A stretch of 37,783 nucleotides of DNA. Origin: an uncultured Bacteroidales bacterium (GTDB taxonomy: Bacteria > Bacteroidota > Bacteroidia > Bacteroidales > Paludibacteraceae). The notes beneath the pieces were generated by a model. It was not told the DNA's origin, made no database searches, and was given only the letters and a program-made list of their open reading frames with translations. How positions within the stretch are numbered: the first letter of the stretch is position 1; each line of letters starts with the position of its first letter. Of this stretch, positions 7,539 through 15,219 are shown in pieces. The stretch spans positions 85,673 through 123,455 of the forward strand of contig ONHW01000013.1 in assembly GCA_900317745.1 (NCBI GenBank), read 5' to 3'. Position numbers and translations under genes: made by a program.

Positions 7539-8789
7539 TTATACAAGATGTAACGTGTGGTGCATCTTTTCCTTCTTTGTACGCATGTAGCGAAGGTTGT
7601 AAGGGTTCGGTTGCACCTCTATTGCTATATTCTGTACAATAACTATGCCATAACTTTCAAGTCCGATTCTTTTTACAGGATTATTTGTCATAAGTCGCAG
7701 ATTTTTAGCACCCATGGCACGCAAAATTTGTGCACCTACTCCATAATCCCGCTCATCGGCATCAAAGCCCAGATGGATATTTGCCTCTATTGTGTCGTCG
7801 CCTTGCTCCTGCAGTTTGTATGCTTTGATTTTGTTCATCAGACCTATGCCCCTACCCTCCTGATTCAGATAGACGAGTATGCCTTTGCCCTCTTTTTCTA
7901 TTCTGCGCATGGCTTCCTGCAGTTGTTCGCCGCACTCGCAGCGTTTGCTGCCGAATATATCACCCGTCATACACGACGAGTGTACGCGGCACAGGATCGG
8001 TTCATCCTCCGCCCACTCGCCTTTGGTCAGCACGATATGCTCCAGTCCGTTGCTCAGTTCGCGGAACGGAGTAAGGCGGAAGTTACCGTACTCGGTAGGC
8101 AGTTCGACAGTCTCGCCCCGTTCAATCAGCGCGCCTGCGGCAGATGACTGGCTGTCGCCTTCGCCCTGCTTATTGTCTGCAACCGGATGTTTCAGGCGAT
8201 AGGCTATCAGATCCTCGATGGATATGATATGCAGTCCGAACTCTTCCGCCACTTTCTCCAGTTGCGGCATACGTGCCATCGTTCCATCCTCGTTCATTAT
8301 CTCGATGAGCGCAGCGCACGGCTGCAAGCCTGCCAGCCGCGCCAGATCGACTGCCGCCTCGGTGTGTCCGGCACGCTTCAGCACACCTTCAGGCTGGGCG
8401 TACAGGGGATTGATATGCCCGGGACGTCCAAAGGTCTGCGCCGTTGATTTGGGATCTGCCAGCGCGCGGATCGTTGCAGCGCGATCTTCAGCCGACACGC
8501 CGGTGGTGCAACCCTCCAGCTTGTCCACAGTGATGGTGAACGGTGTACCGAGCATAGAGGTGTTGTTTGCCACCTGGTGCACCAGATCCAACTCGGCACA
8601 ACGCTGCTCGGTCAGCGGGCAGCATAGCACACCGCGACCGTTGTGCAGCATAAAGTTCACTTTCTCGGCGGTGATGGTCTCTGCAGCGGTAATGAAGTCG
8701 CCCTCGTTCTCACGGTCTTTATCATCCACCACAATCACAAATTTGCCTGCACGGATATCTTCTATCGCCTGCTCAATCGTATCCAACAT
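7539..8789 (-). CDS. ribBA: RibBA: 3,4-dihydroxy-2-butanone 4-phosphate synthase / GTP cyclohydrolase II
   Basis: This 416-residue fusion supplies both precursors of the riboflavin ring system. The N-terminal DHBP synthase domain (1-200) has [16 protein letters not shown] near 22-37 and LHNGRG. The C-terminal GTP cyclohydrolase II domain has the zinc-ligand region [20 protein letters not shown], then [19 protein letters not shown] and TNNPVKR near 370. The lengths of both halves are normal and no key residue appears lost. It follows the LptF/G-type permease by 40 nt, a gap filled by a heptamer tract, with no sign of an FMN riboswitch. Expression probably comes from the cdd promoter. Confidence 0.95.
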   Translation of the reverse strand: MLDTIEQAIEDIRAGKFVIVVDDKDRENEGDFITAAETITAEKVNFMLHNGRGVLCCPLTEQRCAELDLVHQVANNTSMLGTPFTITVDKLEGCTTGVSAEDRAATIRALADPKSTAQTFGRPGHINPLYAQPEGVLKRAGHTEAAVDLARLAGLQPCAALIEIMNEDGTMARMPQLEKVAEEFGLHIISIEDLIAYRLKHPVADNKQGEGDSQSSAAGALIERGETVELPTEYGNFRLTPFRELSNGLEHIVLTKGEWAEDEPILCRVHSSCMTGDIFGSKRCECGEQLQEAMRRIEKEGKGILVYLNQEGRGIGLMNKIKAYKLQEQGDDTIEANIHLGFDADERDYGVGAQILRAMGAKNLRLMTNNPVKRIGLESYGIVIVQNIAIEVQPNPYNLRYMRTKKEKMHHTLHLV

Positions 8790-8799
8790 ATCTTTTTGG

Positions 8800-8848
8800 T
8801 TTCTAATTTATGATTTCAAATTTATAATTTCAGTTTTCACCTTTCAGT
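8800..8848. repeat. Heptamer tract spanning the LptF/G stop codon
   Basis: Seven degenerate heptamers in plus-strand reading: TTTCTAA, TTTATGA, TTTCAAA, TTTATAA, TTTCAGT, TTTCACC, TTTCAGT. The last units (coding strand minus) encode the C-terminal LKGEN of the permease and its stop; the rest fills the gap to ribBA. Confidence 0.8.
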
Positions 8849-10347
8849 TTCAGTTTCTTCAGAATCGGCTCCAGCATTTTCATCCACGCCTCGGGGTTGA
8901 ACAGTGCGGAGTCCGTTGCAGCCTTGTACGTAAGGAATATACCTATCGGCAGCAGCACAAACGAACTGAGCCACATTCCCGCCCAGCAGGGCCATAGCGC
9001 CTCGCGTGCCATCTTGTAGCCGGTGTTGTCTATTATGTAGTAAATGATAAACATCACCACGGAAATGATCACCGGCGTACCCAGTCCGCCCTTGCGGATG
9101 ATAGCGCCCAGCGGTGCGCCGATAAAGAAGAAGATCAGGCACGCAAACGCCAGTGTGAACTTCCTGTGCAGTTCGATCTCGTGGCGGCGTATGTAGCGCT
9201 GATAGTCGTCCAGCACGACTGCATTGTAATCCACCTGGTCACTTTGCGATCGGGCACGCTCGATGGCTATCGACAGCACGCGCTCCTTCTTGGCATCACT
9301 CAGCGAAGCAAACAGCGAATCAGGATTGCACGCTGCCAGACTGCCGCCGCCTTTCGCAGCTTCTTCCTGTTTGCGTTGCTCGTATCGGCGGGCTATCTGC
9401 TCATTCTCCTCGGCGGAGTGCCGCTCCCTGCCCATATAGCGCGACTCCACCAGTTGCTTGCTCTGCTCCGAGCCTTTTTCCACACTGAGCGTATGCACCG
9501 AGTCAATCGACTGAATCAGTTGCCAGGTGTTCTTGCTCACATGCTGGTCCGCCAGCACACTCTCGTCCATACGCGTCAGGTCGGAGTTGAAATCGATGAG
9601 CAACTGTTTCTCGGCAAACGTCTCGCGGCGGTAAGGGATATTCTTCGTTGTGCCGGTGGCGCGTTGCTGCTTGCGGTCGAGGTTCTCAAACGACTCACCG
9701 GAATACAGGTGCAGCATCAGGTACTGCTTGTCGTCGGAGAAGACGATCTTGCCCGAGTCTGCCACCATTACCGTCATGTCGCGGAAGCCCTTGCTGTAGT
9801 CGTATAGCATCATGTCGTACAGCATACCCCGCTTGGGATCCTTGTGGCGGACGTATATCTGATATCCGCTTATGCCGTCGTAGAACTCGCCTTCGGGTAT
9901 ATCCAGTTCGGGCGACTTCTGCCGCAGCGAGAAGATCAGCGTCCACAGTTTGACCTGCGTAACCGGCAAGATGCTGTTGGAGAAGTAGAACGCACCCACA
10001 CATATCACCAGCACTGCCAGCACAAGCGGACGTATAATACGGAACAGGGATATACCTGCCGCTTTCATGGCAGTCAGTTCAACTTTCTCACCCAGGTTGC
10101 CGAACGATATCAGCGAAGCCAGCAGCACAGCCAGCGGCAGTGCCAGCGGCACAACGGACGCCACGGCATAGACAAAGAACTCCGCCAGCACGCTCAACTC
10201 AACGCCCTTGCCCACGAGGTCGCGCACATGCATCCATACGAATTGCATGAGCAGTATGAAGATACACACCATAAGCGTCAACAGGAACAGACCGAGGAAG
10301 TTCCTCAGCACATACACATCCAGCCGCTTGATGGGTGATCGCCACAT
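8830..10347 (-). CDS. LptF/LptG family lipopolysaccharide export permease
   Basis: The 505-residue membrane protein has the YjgP/YjgQ layout. It starts with the amphipathic segment IKRLDVYVLRNFLGLFLLTLMVC. Transmembrane helices follow at about 15-38, 55-85 and 100-125, then a periplasmic beta-jellyroll region (about 125-390) and three C-terminal helices (LACLIFFFIGAPLGAIIRKGGLG onward). LptF and LptG form the inner-membrane part of the ABC exporter that lifts LPS to the periplasmic bridge. The periplasmic segment is longer than in E. coli LptF (366 residues), as is common in Bacteroidota. The start overlaps the cdd stop as TAATG, implying translational coupling. It cannot be assigned to F or G without comparison. 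Confidence 0.88.
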   Translation of the reverse strand: MWRSPIKRLDVYVLRNFLGLFLLTLMVCIFILLMQFVWMHVRDLVGKGVELSVLAEFFVYAVASVVPLALPLAVLLASLISFGNLGEKVELTAMKAAGISLFRIIRPLVLAVLVICVGAFYFSNSILPVTQVKLWTLIFSLRQKSPELDIPEGEFYDGISGYQIYVRHKDPKRGMLYDMMLYDYSKGFRDMTVMVADSGKIVFSDDKQYLMLHLYSGESFENLDRKQQRATGTTKNIPYRRETFAEKQLLIDFNSDLTRMDESVLADQHVSKNTWQLIQSIDSVHTLSVEKGSEQSKQLVESRYMGRERHSAEENEQIARRYEQRKQEEAAKGGGSLAACNPDSLFASLSDAKKERVLSIAIERARSQSDQVDYNAVVLDDYQRYIRRHEIELHRKFTLAFACLIFFFIGAPLGAIIRKGGLGTPVIISVVMFIIYYIIDNTGYKMAREALWPCWAGMWLSSFVLLPIGIFLTYKAATDSALFNPEAWMKMLEPILKKLKLKGEN

Positions 10348-10844
10348 TACCGCTCGCGCACGCCTCCTTTCAGATCATCGCTGATAAAACTGAACGGCAG
10401 CAGACTCTCGGCGCTGTCGAACTCATACACATGATTCGCGCCGAACAGCAGCACGCGCAGCGGCTGCTTGTAGCGGTTCTCCGTCTCCAGCATCACCTGC
10501 CGGCATGCGCCGCACGGCGACACGGGATCCTCGGTAAAGTGCCCGTCGGTATAGGCGGCTATTGCCAGCGCCACTACAGGCACGTCCGGGTATTGCGCTC
10601 CGGCGGCAAACAGTGCCGTACGCTCGGCGCACAAACCGCTCGGATAGGCGGCGTTCTCCTGATTGCATCCGCCTACTATAGTGCCGTCAGCCAGCAGAGC
10701 GGCAGCACCTACGCAGAAGTGCGAGTACGGAGAATACGAGCGCTGCGTATTGCGCTTGGCAACCTCGAGCAACTGACGGTCAGACTCCGACAACTCACTC
10801 CACGCATAACTGCGGATGCGCGTATCAATCGTGAATTCTTTCAT
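10347..10844 (-). CDS. cdd: Cytidine deaminase
   Basis: This 165-residue protein is a homotetramer-type cytidine deaminase. It has the zinc motif CAERTALFAAG (His replaced by Cys as ligand, Glu catalytic) and PCGACRQVM with the other two cysteine ligands. YSPYSHFCVGAAAL near residue 35 is the substrate-binding start of the fold. It deaminates cytidine and deoxycytidine to uridine forms in pyrimidine salvage. The gene is first in its minus-strand transcript, under the promoter at 10919-10950. Its stop codon overlaps the next start (TAATG). Confidence 0.95.
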   Translation of the reverse strand: MKEFTIDTRIRSYAWSELSESDRQLLEVAKRNTQRSYSPYSHFCVGAAALLADGTIVGGCNQENAAYPSGLCAERTALFAAGAQYPDVPVVALAIAAYTDGHFTEDPVSPCGACRQVMLETENRYKQPLRVLLFGANHVYEFDSAESLLPFSFISDDLKGGVRER

Positions 10845-10918
10845 GATATGTAGTATTTATATAGATATATTCTGTTTGTTACGGATATATAAAATTGCGT
10901 ATTTGTCAAATCAGCCTA

Positions 10919-10950
10919 CAAAGATACAAAAAATATTTGACAATTCAAAA
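10919..10950 (-). promoter_or_regulatory. Promoter of the cdd transcript
   Basis: On the minus strand TTTTG (10950-10946), a 19-nt spacer and TATCTTTG (10926-10919). The start would be about 70 nt upstream of the cdd ATG. It is interleaved with the plus-strand promoter at 10936-10967. Confidence 0.78.
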
Positions 10951-10967
10951 TTTTTTTTGTAATTTTG
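10936..10967 (+). promoter_or_regulatory. Promoter of the amidase/golvesin-domain gene
   Basis: TTTG (10936-10939), a 20-nt spacer and TAATTTTG (10960-10967). Because the -7 box ends at 10967, translation cannot begin at the TTG at 10965; the start must be a downstream ATG (10977 or 10995). Confidence 0.8.
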
Positions 10968-10994
10968 TATGCGGAAATGAAATTATACCCCAAA

Positions 10995-13694
10995 ATGCAT
11001 AAAATATACCTTGCAATCATTGCCTTATTAAGTCTTTCGCTCCACGTATCAGCTATACCTATGCAGGCGTTGTCGGACAGTTTGAGCCTGTATGCCAACA
11101 GCAAAGCAGAAGTAGGCAAGGTTACCGTCAAAAGTGTGCGCACCAAATCCCGCACGGCACGTATATATACCTGTAAGACGCTCAGCAGTCTTAGTCTGTC
11201 GCCTGCCGAGTTGCAGGACTTGCGTCGGCGCGTCAGCAATCTCGTGTTCGGCAGTGCCAACGGCGACATACAGATTTACTCCGACGGCTACGAACTGGGC
11301 GAACTCGTCACGATGCGCTACAAGACCGGCATCCGCGCGCACGTCCCTGCATCCGTACCGCAACTGGTCAAGAACGCCGACCTGCCCTACAAGTGCCCTG
11401 ACGGCCTGGAAGGCAGGCACATTGCCCTCTGGGGCAGCCACGGCTGGTACTACAACAACCGCAGCGACCGCTGGCTATGGCAGCGCGCACGGCTATGGAC
11501 CACGGTCGAAGACCTGTTCACATCCTCCTACACAATGTCCTACCTCGTGCCTATGCTCGAGAACGCCGGTGCAACGGTTATCCAGCCGCGCGAGCGCGAT
11601 ACGCAGACCGCCATGGTGATCATCGACAGCACGGCTATGCGCGAGCAGGACGGCAAGACCGTGGCGGAAACCATCGTGCCTGCCGAAGGCGAGTATGCCG
11701 TATATATACGCTACAACCGCCACACCGGCTCGCCGCGTACGGCGCTGGATATCGAGCACCTGGACCAAACAACCCGTTATACCGTCAACATGCAGATGGG
11801 TGCGGGCACGTGGGTGTATGTAGGCAAGCACGCGTTCTCGCCGCTGCAGGCGGCACGCATCACTGTCGGCACGCCGCGCGAGAACATCGCCGCTATCCGT
11901 CTGGGCGGTGGCATGGACTCGGCATCGAACGTGCCGCGTTATGCCGTAGGCGCAACACAATACTTGCATTTTGCAGGTATTCCCGACTCTATCCTCGACT
12001 ATACGCAGGGTGACAACACCTACACCAACGATTATGCCTGCCGCGGGCAGTGGGTCAACTACCTGCTCGGCGGCTCGCAACTCGCGCCCAAGGATGCGGG
12101 GCTCGGTATTCCTATCGACCTGTGTATGGGTATTCACTCCGATGCCGGCACACGCAACGGTGACTCTATTGTCGGCACGCTGCTCATCTATTACGACCGC
12201 GACGACAACAAGAGCCGCACCCTGCCGCTGGGCGACTCGCGACTGCACTGCCGGTACTTAGGCGATTATGTCCAGACGCAGGTCGTGGAAGACTTGCGCG
12301 CCTTGTATGCACCTAACTGGAACAGACGCGGATTACGCAACGCCGGTTATGCCGAGGCACGCCAACCGCGCGTGCCGACTATCCTGCTGGAGATGCTCTC
12401 GCACCAGAACCTCAACGACATGCGCCTCGGGCTGGATCCGAAAGTCAAGTTTGCCGTCTCGCGAGCCGTTTACAAAGGTGTACTCAAGTATCTTGCAGCC
12501 TCACGGGGCGAAGATTATACGGTACAGCCTCTGCCCGTACAGGCTCCTGCCGTCCGGCTGGAGAACGACAGTATCCTGCTCAGCTGGCAACCTGCCGCTG
12601 ACCCGCTCGAGCCGACAGCAACGCCCAAATACTATATTGTATATACGCGTCGCACGCGTACGCAGAACGGACAGACTATAGCCGGCGATTGGGACAACGG
12701 CACACGCGTTACTGCCAACCGTTACACTTTTGTTGCCAACCGCGGTATTCGTTACGATTTTCGCATCGTGGCAGGCAACCGCGGAGGTATAAGCCTGCCG
12801 TCGGAAACGCTCTGCGCCTACCTTGCGCCGAAGAGCAACGGCACGGTGATGATCATCAACAACTTCTCGCGCGTGGCAGCACCGGACTTCTTTGTTGACA
12901 GCCTGTATGCAGGCATTGTGCCGAACAGTTTTGGCGTGCAGGACGGTCGGGACATATCGTTTGTTGGCGAGCAGTACGACTGTCTGCGCAGCAGCCTGTG
13001 GCAGTCCGACGACAGGTGCGGCTGGGGTGCCTCGTATGCCGACAGGCAGTTCATGCTTACCGCCGGCAACACACGCGACTATCCGCTCATGCACGGGCGC
13101 GTGCTCGCTGAAATGGGCTACTCGTACTGCAGCGCCTCGGCGGCGGCAATAACCGACACCGCTGCCTTGCGCGGTTACAACGTTGTGGATCTGATCTGCG
13201 GCAAGCAACGTACCGAGCTGAGGCAGACAAGTATGGCTGACACGCCTGACACCTTGTACGAGATGTTCCCCGCCGGGCTGCGCGCGGCGCTGGTCGATTA
13301 TGCACGCCGGGGAGGCAGTATTCTTATGTCCGGGATGTACCTGGGCAGCGAGGCTGAGGCACTCGGCAACTGCGACCTGACCCGCGAGGTGTTGCGATAC
13401 ACCTACCGCGGCGACCACGCCACCAGGTGCGGCACAGTGATGTTCGACCATACGCTGGCTATGCAACTCGCCCGGCTCAAGATGCAACCCGACGCCGATA
13501 TCATCTGCTGCGAGAACCCGCAAGGTCTGCTGCCGGCACGCGGATCGGTAGGCATCGGCACGTACTTCGACAGCGGCATGACGGCAGGCATAGCCTACAA
13601 CGGCGATTGCCGCCTTATTGCGCTGCCGTTCATCATGGAGAGCACGGAGGATTTTCCGGCGCTGTACAGGAGTTGTTTGCACTACCTGAAGTAA
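10995..13694 (+). CDS. Large secreted amidase-like protein with golvesin/xanthan-lyase-type and fibronectin III domains
   Basis: With the ATG at 10995 the product is 899 residues and begins with a good signal peptide (MHKIYLAIIALLSLSLHVSA). An ATG at 10977 is possible, but the predicted transcript start (about 10974) would leave almost no leader. Domain order by eye: N-terminal prodomain-like part (20-110). Then an N-acetylmuramoyl-L-alanine amidase_3-like fold, with WGSHG, GIHSDA and LLEMLSH as candidate zinc-ligand and catalytic positions. It is interrupted by a golvesin C-terminal-like beta domain (DSTAMREQDGK to ARITVG). A fibronectin III-like segment (about 530-610) and a C-terminal domain starting VMIINNFSRVAAPDFF complete it. 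Peptidoglycan or polysaccharide cleavage in the envelope is plausible; the substrate is not readable. Confidence 0.78.
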   Translation: MHKIYLAIIALLSLSLHVSAIPMQALSDSLSLYANSKAEVGKVTVKSVRTKSRTARIYTCKTLSSLSLSPAELQDLRRRVSNLVFGSANGDIQIYSDGYELGELVTMRYKTGIRAHVPASVPQLVKNADLPYKCPDGLEGRHIALWGSHGWYYNNRSDRWLWQRARLWTTVEDLFTSSYTMSYLVPMLENAGATVIQPRERDTQTAMVIIDSTAMREQDGKTVAETIVPAEGEYAVYIRYNRHTGSPRTALDIEHLDQTTRYTVNMQMGAGTWVYVGKHAFSPLQAARITVGTPRENIAAIRLGGGMDSASNVPRYAVGATQYLHFAGIPDSILDYTQGDNTYTNDYACRGQWVNYLLGGSQLAPKDAGLGIPIDLCMGIHSDAGTRNGDSIVGTLLIYYDRDDNKSRTLPLGDSRLHCRYLGDYVQTQVVEDLRALYAPNWNRRGLRNAGYAEARQPRVPTILLEMLSHQNLNDMRLGLDPKVKFAVSRAVYKGVLKYLAASRGEDYTVQPLPVQAPAVRLENDSILLSWQPAADPLEPTATPKYYIVYTRRTRTQNGQTIAGDWDNGTRVTANRYTFVANRGIRYDFRIVAGNRGGISLPSETLCAYLAPKSNGTVMIINNFSRVAAPDFFVDSLYAGIVPNSFGVQDGRDISFVGEQYDCLRSSLWQSDDRCGWGASYADRQFMLTAGNTRDYPLMHGRVLAEMGYSYCSASAAAITDTAALRGYNVVDLICGKQRTELRQTSMADTPDTLYEMFPAGLRAALVDYARRGGSILMSGMYLGSEAEALGNCDLTREVLRYTYRGDHATRCGTVMFDHTLAMQLARLKMQPDADIICCENPQGLLPARGSVGIGTYFDSGMTAGIAYNGDCRLIALPFIMESTEDFPALYRSCLHYLK

Positions 13695-13732
13695 GTTCTG
13701 TCAAATTGTTCACTTGTCAATATTCATTTCCT

Positions 13733-15205
13733 ATGAAGAAAAAGAATCTCCCTCTCATACCATCCGTCACCATCACCGGTATCGGTGCCGAAGGCAAAGC
13801 CATTGCACGTATCCCTATGCCAAACGGTGAGGGCGGCACGAGCGACATCGTTTGTTTCGTGCCCTACTGTGTGCCCGGCGATGTAGTCGATCTGCAGGTC
13901 ACAAAGAAGAAACACTCGTTCATGGAGGCGCGTGTCGAGCGGTTTGTCTCTTATTCCGACCGGCGCACCGAGCCGCAGTGCCCGCACTACGGCGTGTGCG
14001 GCGGATGCAAATGGCAGATCCTGCCCTACGACGAGCAGTTGCGCTACAAGCAGCAGCAGGTGGTGGATAACCTCACGCGTATAGGCAAGGTCGCCCTGCC
14101 GGAGATCTCGCCCATACTCGGCAGCAAGCATATCTACGAGTACCGCAACAAACTCGAGTTCTCCGCCTCCGACCGCAAGTGGCTTTCCTGGGACGCGATA
14201 CACGCGGCTGGAGGCCTGGATAAGATTGACAACTCGTATGGCCTTGGCTTTCACATCCCCAACTGCTTCGACAAGGTGCTGGATATACATACCTGCCGTC
14301 TTATGCCGGACATCAACAACCGCATCCGCAACGGCGTACGCACGTTTGCGTGCGAGCACGGACTGACGTTCTACAACGAGCACACCCACCAGGGACAGCT
14401 CCGCACGCTTATGCTGCGCAACAATCACAAGGGAGAAGTGATGTTAGTGGTCTCTTTCGGCGAGAAGGTGACCGAGCCGTGCATGGCGCTACTCGAGTAC
14501 CTCCACCGCGAGTTCCCGGAGATCATCTCCCTGCTCTATGTCGAGAATCTGAAGATGAACGACACGATTGCCGATCAGGATATTCATGTCTATTTCGGTC
14601 AGGATCATATCTTCGAGGAGATGGAGGGCTTGCAGTTCAAGGTCGGTCCGAAGTCGTTCTACCAGACGAACACCGAGCAGGCGTACGAGCTCTATAAGGT
14701 CGCCCGCGACTTCGCCTTCACCCCATCCTCCCACTCCCCTTTGAGAGGGGAGCCGGAGGGGTGTCCACTCATCTATGACCTCTACACCGGCACCGGCACG
14801 ATAGCCAATTTCGTTGCGCGGCAGGCACGGCAGGTTATCGGTATCGAGTATGTGCCCGAGGCGATCGAGGACGCCAAGGTCAACTCCGAGATCAACGGCA
14901 TAACGAACACTCTGTTCTTTGCCGGCGACATGAAAGATGTGCTCAACGACGCTTTCCTGCAGGAGCACGGCCGTCCGGATATTATCATCACCGACCCGCC
15001 GCGTGCCGGCATGCACGAGGATGTGATCGCCACTATCCTCCGCGCCGAGCCGCAGCGTATCGTATATGTCAGTTGCAATCCCGCCACCCAGGCGCGCGAC
15101 CTCGCCATGCTTGACAGCACCTACCGTGTAGCCAAGGTCCAACCGGTGGATATGTTCCCCCACACCCAGCACGTAGAGAACGTCGTTTTACTTGAACACC
15201 GATAA
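13733..15205 (+). CDS. rlmD: 23S rRNA (uracil-5-)-methyltransferase, RlmD/RumA family
   Basis: The start is ATG 13733; an upstream open frame exists, but its translation does not resemble the family. The 490-residue product has an N-terminal TRAM domain (8-70) and [4Fe-4S] cysteines C83, C89, C92 and C188. A SAM-dependent methyltransferase domain has DLYTGTGT (349-356), TDPPRAG (420-426) and the catalytic nucleophile C448 in VSCNP. The family methylates C5 of a uridine in 23S rRNA. Which uridine is modified (1939, 747 or both) cannot be read. Residues about 334-345 (SPLRGEPEGCP) are encoded by the 33-bp palindromic repeat at 14734-14766, inserted in frame just before SAM motif I. The gene lies 38 nt after the amidase-like gene and 14 nt before the protease. 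Confidence 0.9.
   Translation: MKKKNLPLIPSVTITGIGAEGKAIARIPMPNGEGGTSDIVCFVPYCVPGDVVDLQVTKKKHSFMEARVERFVSYSDRRTEPQCPHYGVCGGCKWQILPYDEQLRYKQQQVVDNLTRIGKVALPEISPILGSKHIYEYRNKLEFSASDRKWLSWDAIHAAGGLDKIDNSYGLGFHIPNCFDKVLDIHTCRLMPDINNRIRNGVRTFACEHGLTFYNEHTHQGQLRTLMLRNNHKGEVMLVVSFGEKVTEPCMALLEYLHREFPEIISLLYVENLKMNDTIADQDIHVYFGQDHIFEEMEGLQFKVGPKSFYQTNTEQAYELYKVARDFAFTPSSHSPLRGEPEGCPLIYDLYTGTGTIANFVARQARQVIGIEYVPEAIEDAKVNSEINGITNTLFFAGDMKDVLNDAFLQEHGRPDIIITDPPRAGMHEDVIATILRAEPQRIVYVSCNPATQARDLAMLDSTYRVAKVQPVDMFPHTQHVENVVLLEHR
14734..14766 (+). repeat. 33-bp palindromic element, copy inside the rRNA methyltransferase gene
   Basis: The core CTCCCCTTTGAGAGGGGAG forms a stem-loop and is followed by CCGGAGGGGTGTCC. 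Near-identical 33-bp copies occur at 32278-32310 and 32321-32353. The length of 11 codons preserves the reading frame. Confidence 0.9.
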
Positions 15206-15219
15206 TTACACTACAAGAT

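Noticed and set aside
8790-8829. FMN riboswitch before ribBA
   Set aside because: The gap is only 40 nt and consists of heptamer units; no RFN element consensus is present.
10965-10994. TTG start at 10965 for the amidase-like gene
   Set aside because: The TTG lies inside the -7 promoter box, so it cannot be in the transcript; the ATG at 10995 gives a proper signal peptide.
11493-13682. Two long minus-strand open frames opposite the amidase-like gene
   Set aside because: GC-rich coding DNA leaves the antisense frame open; no motif, no promoter, and a proper domain order on the plus strand.
13427-13732. Upstream in-frame extension of the rRNA methyltransferase gene
   Set aside because: The extension is an overlapping shadow of the amidase-like gene with arginine-rich composition and no similarity to the TRAM domain start; the ATG at 13733 begins the family sequence.
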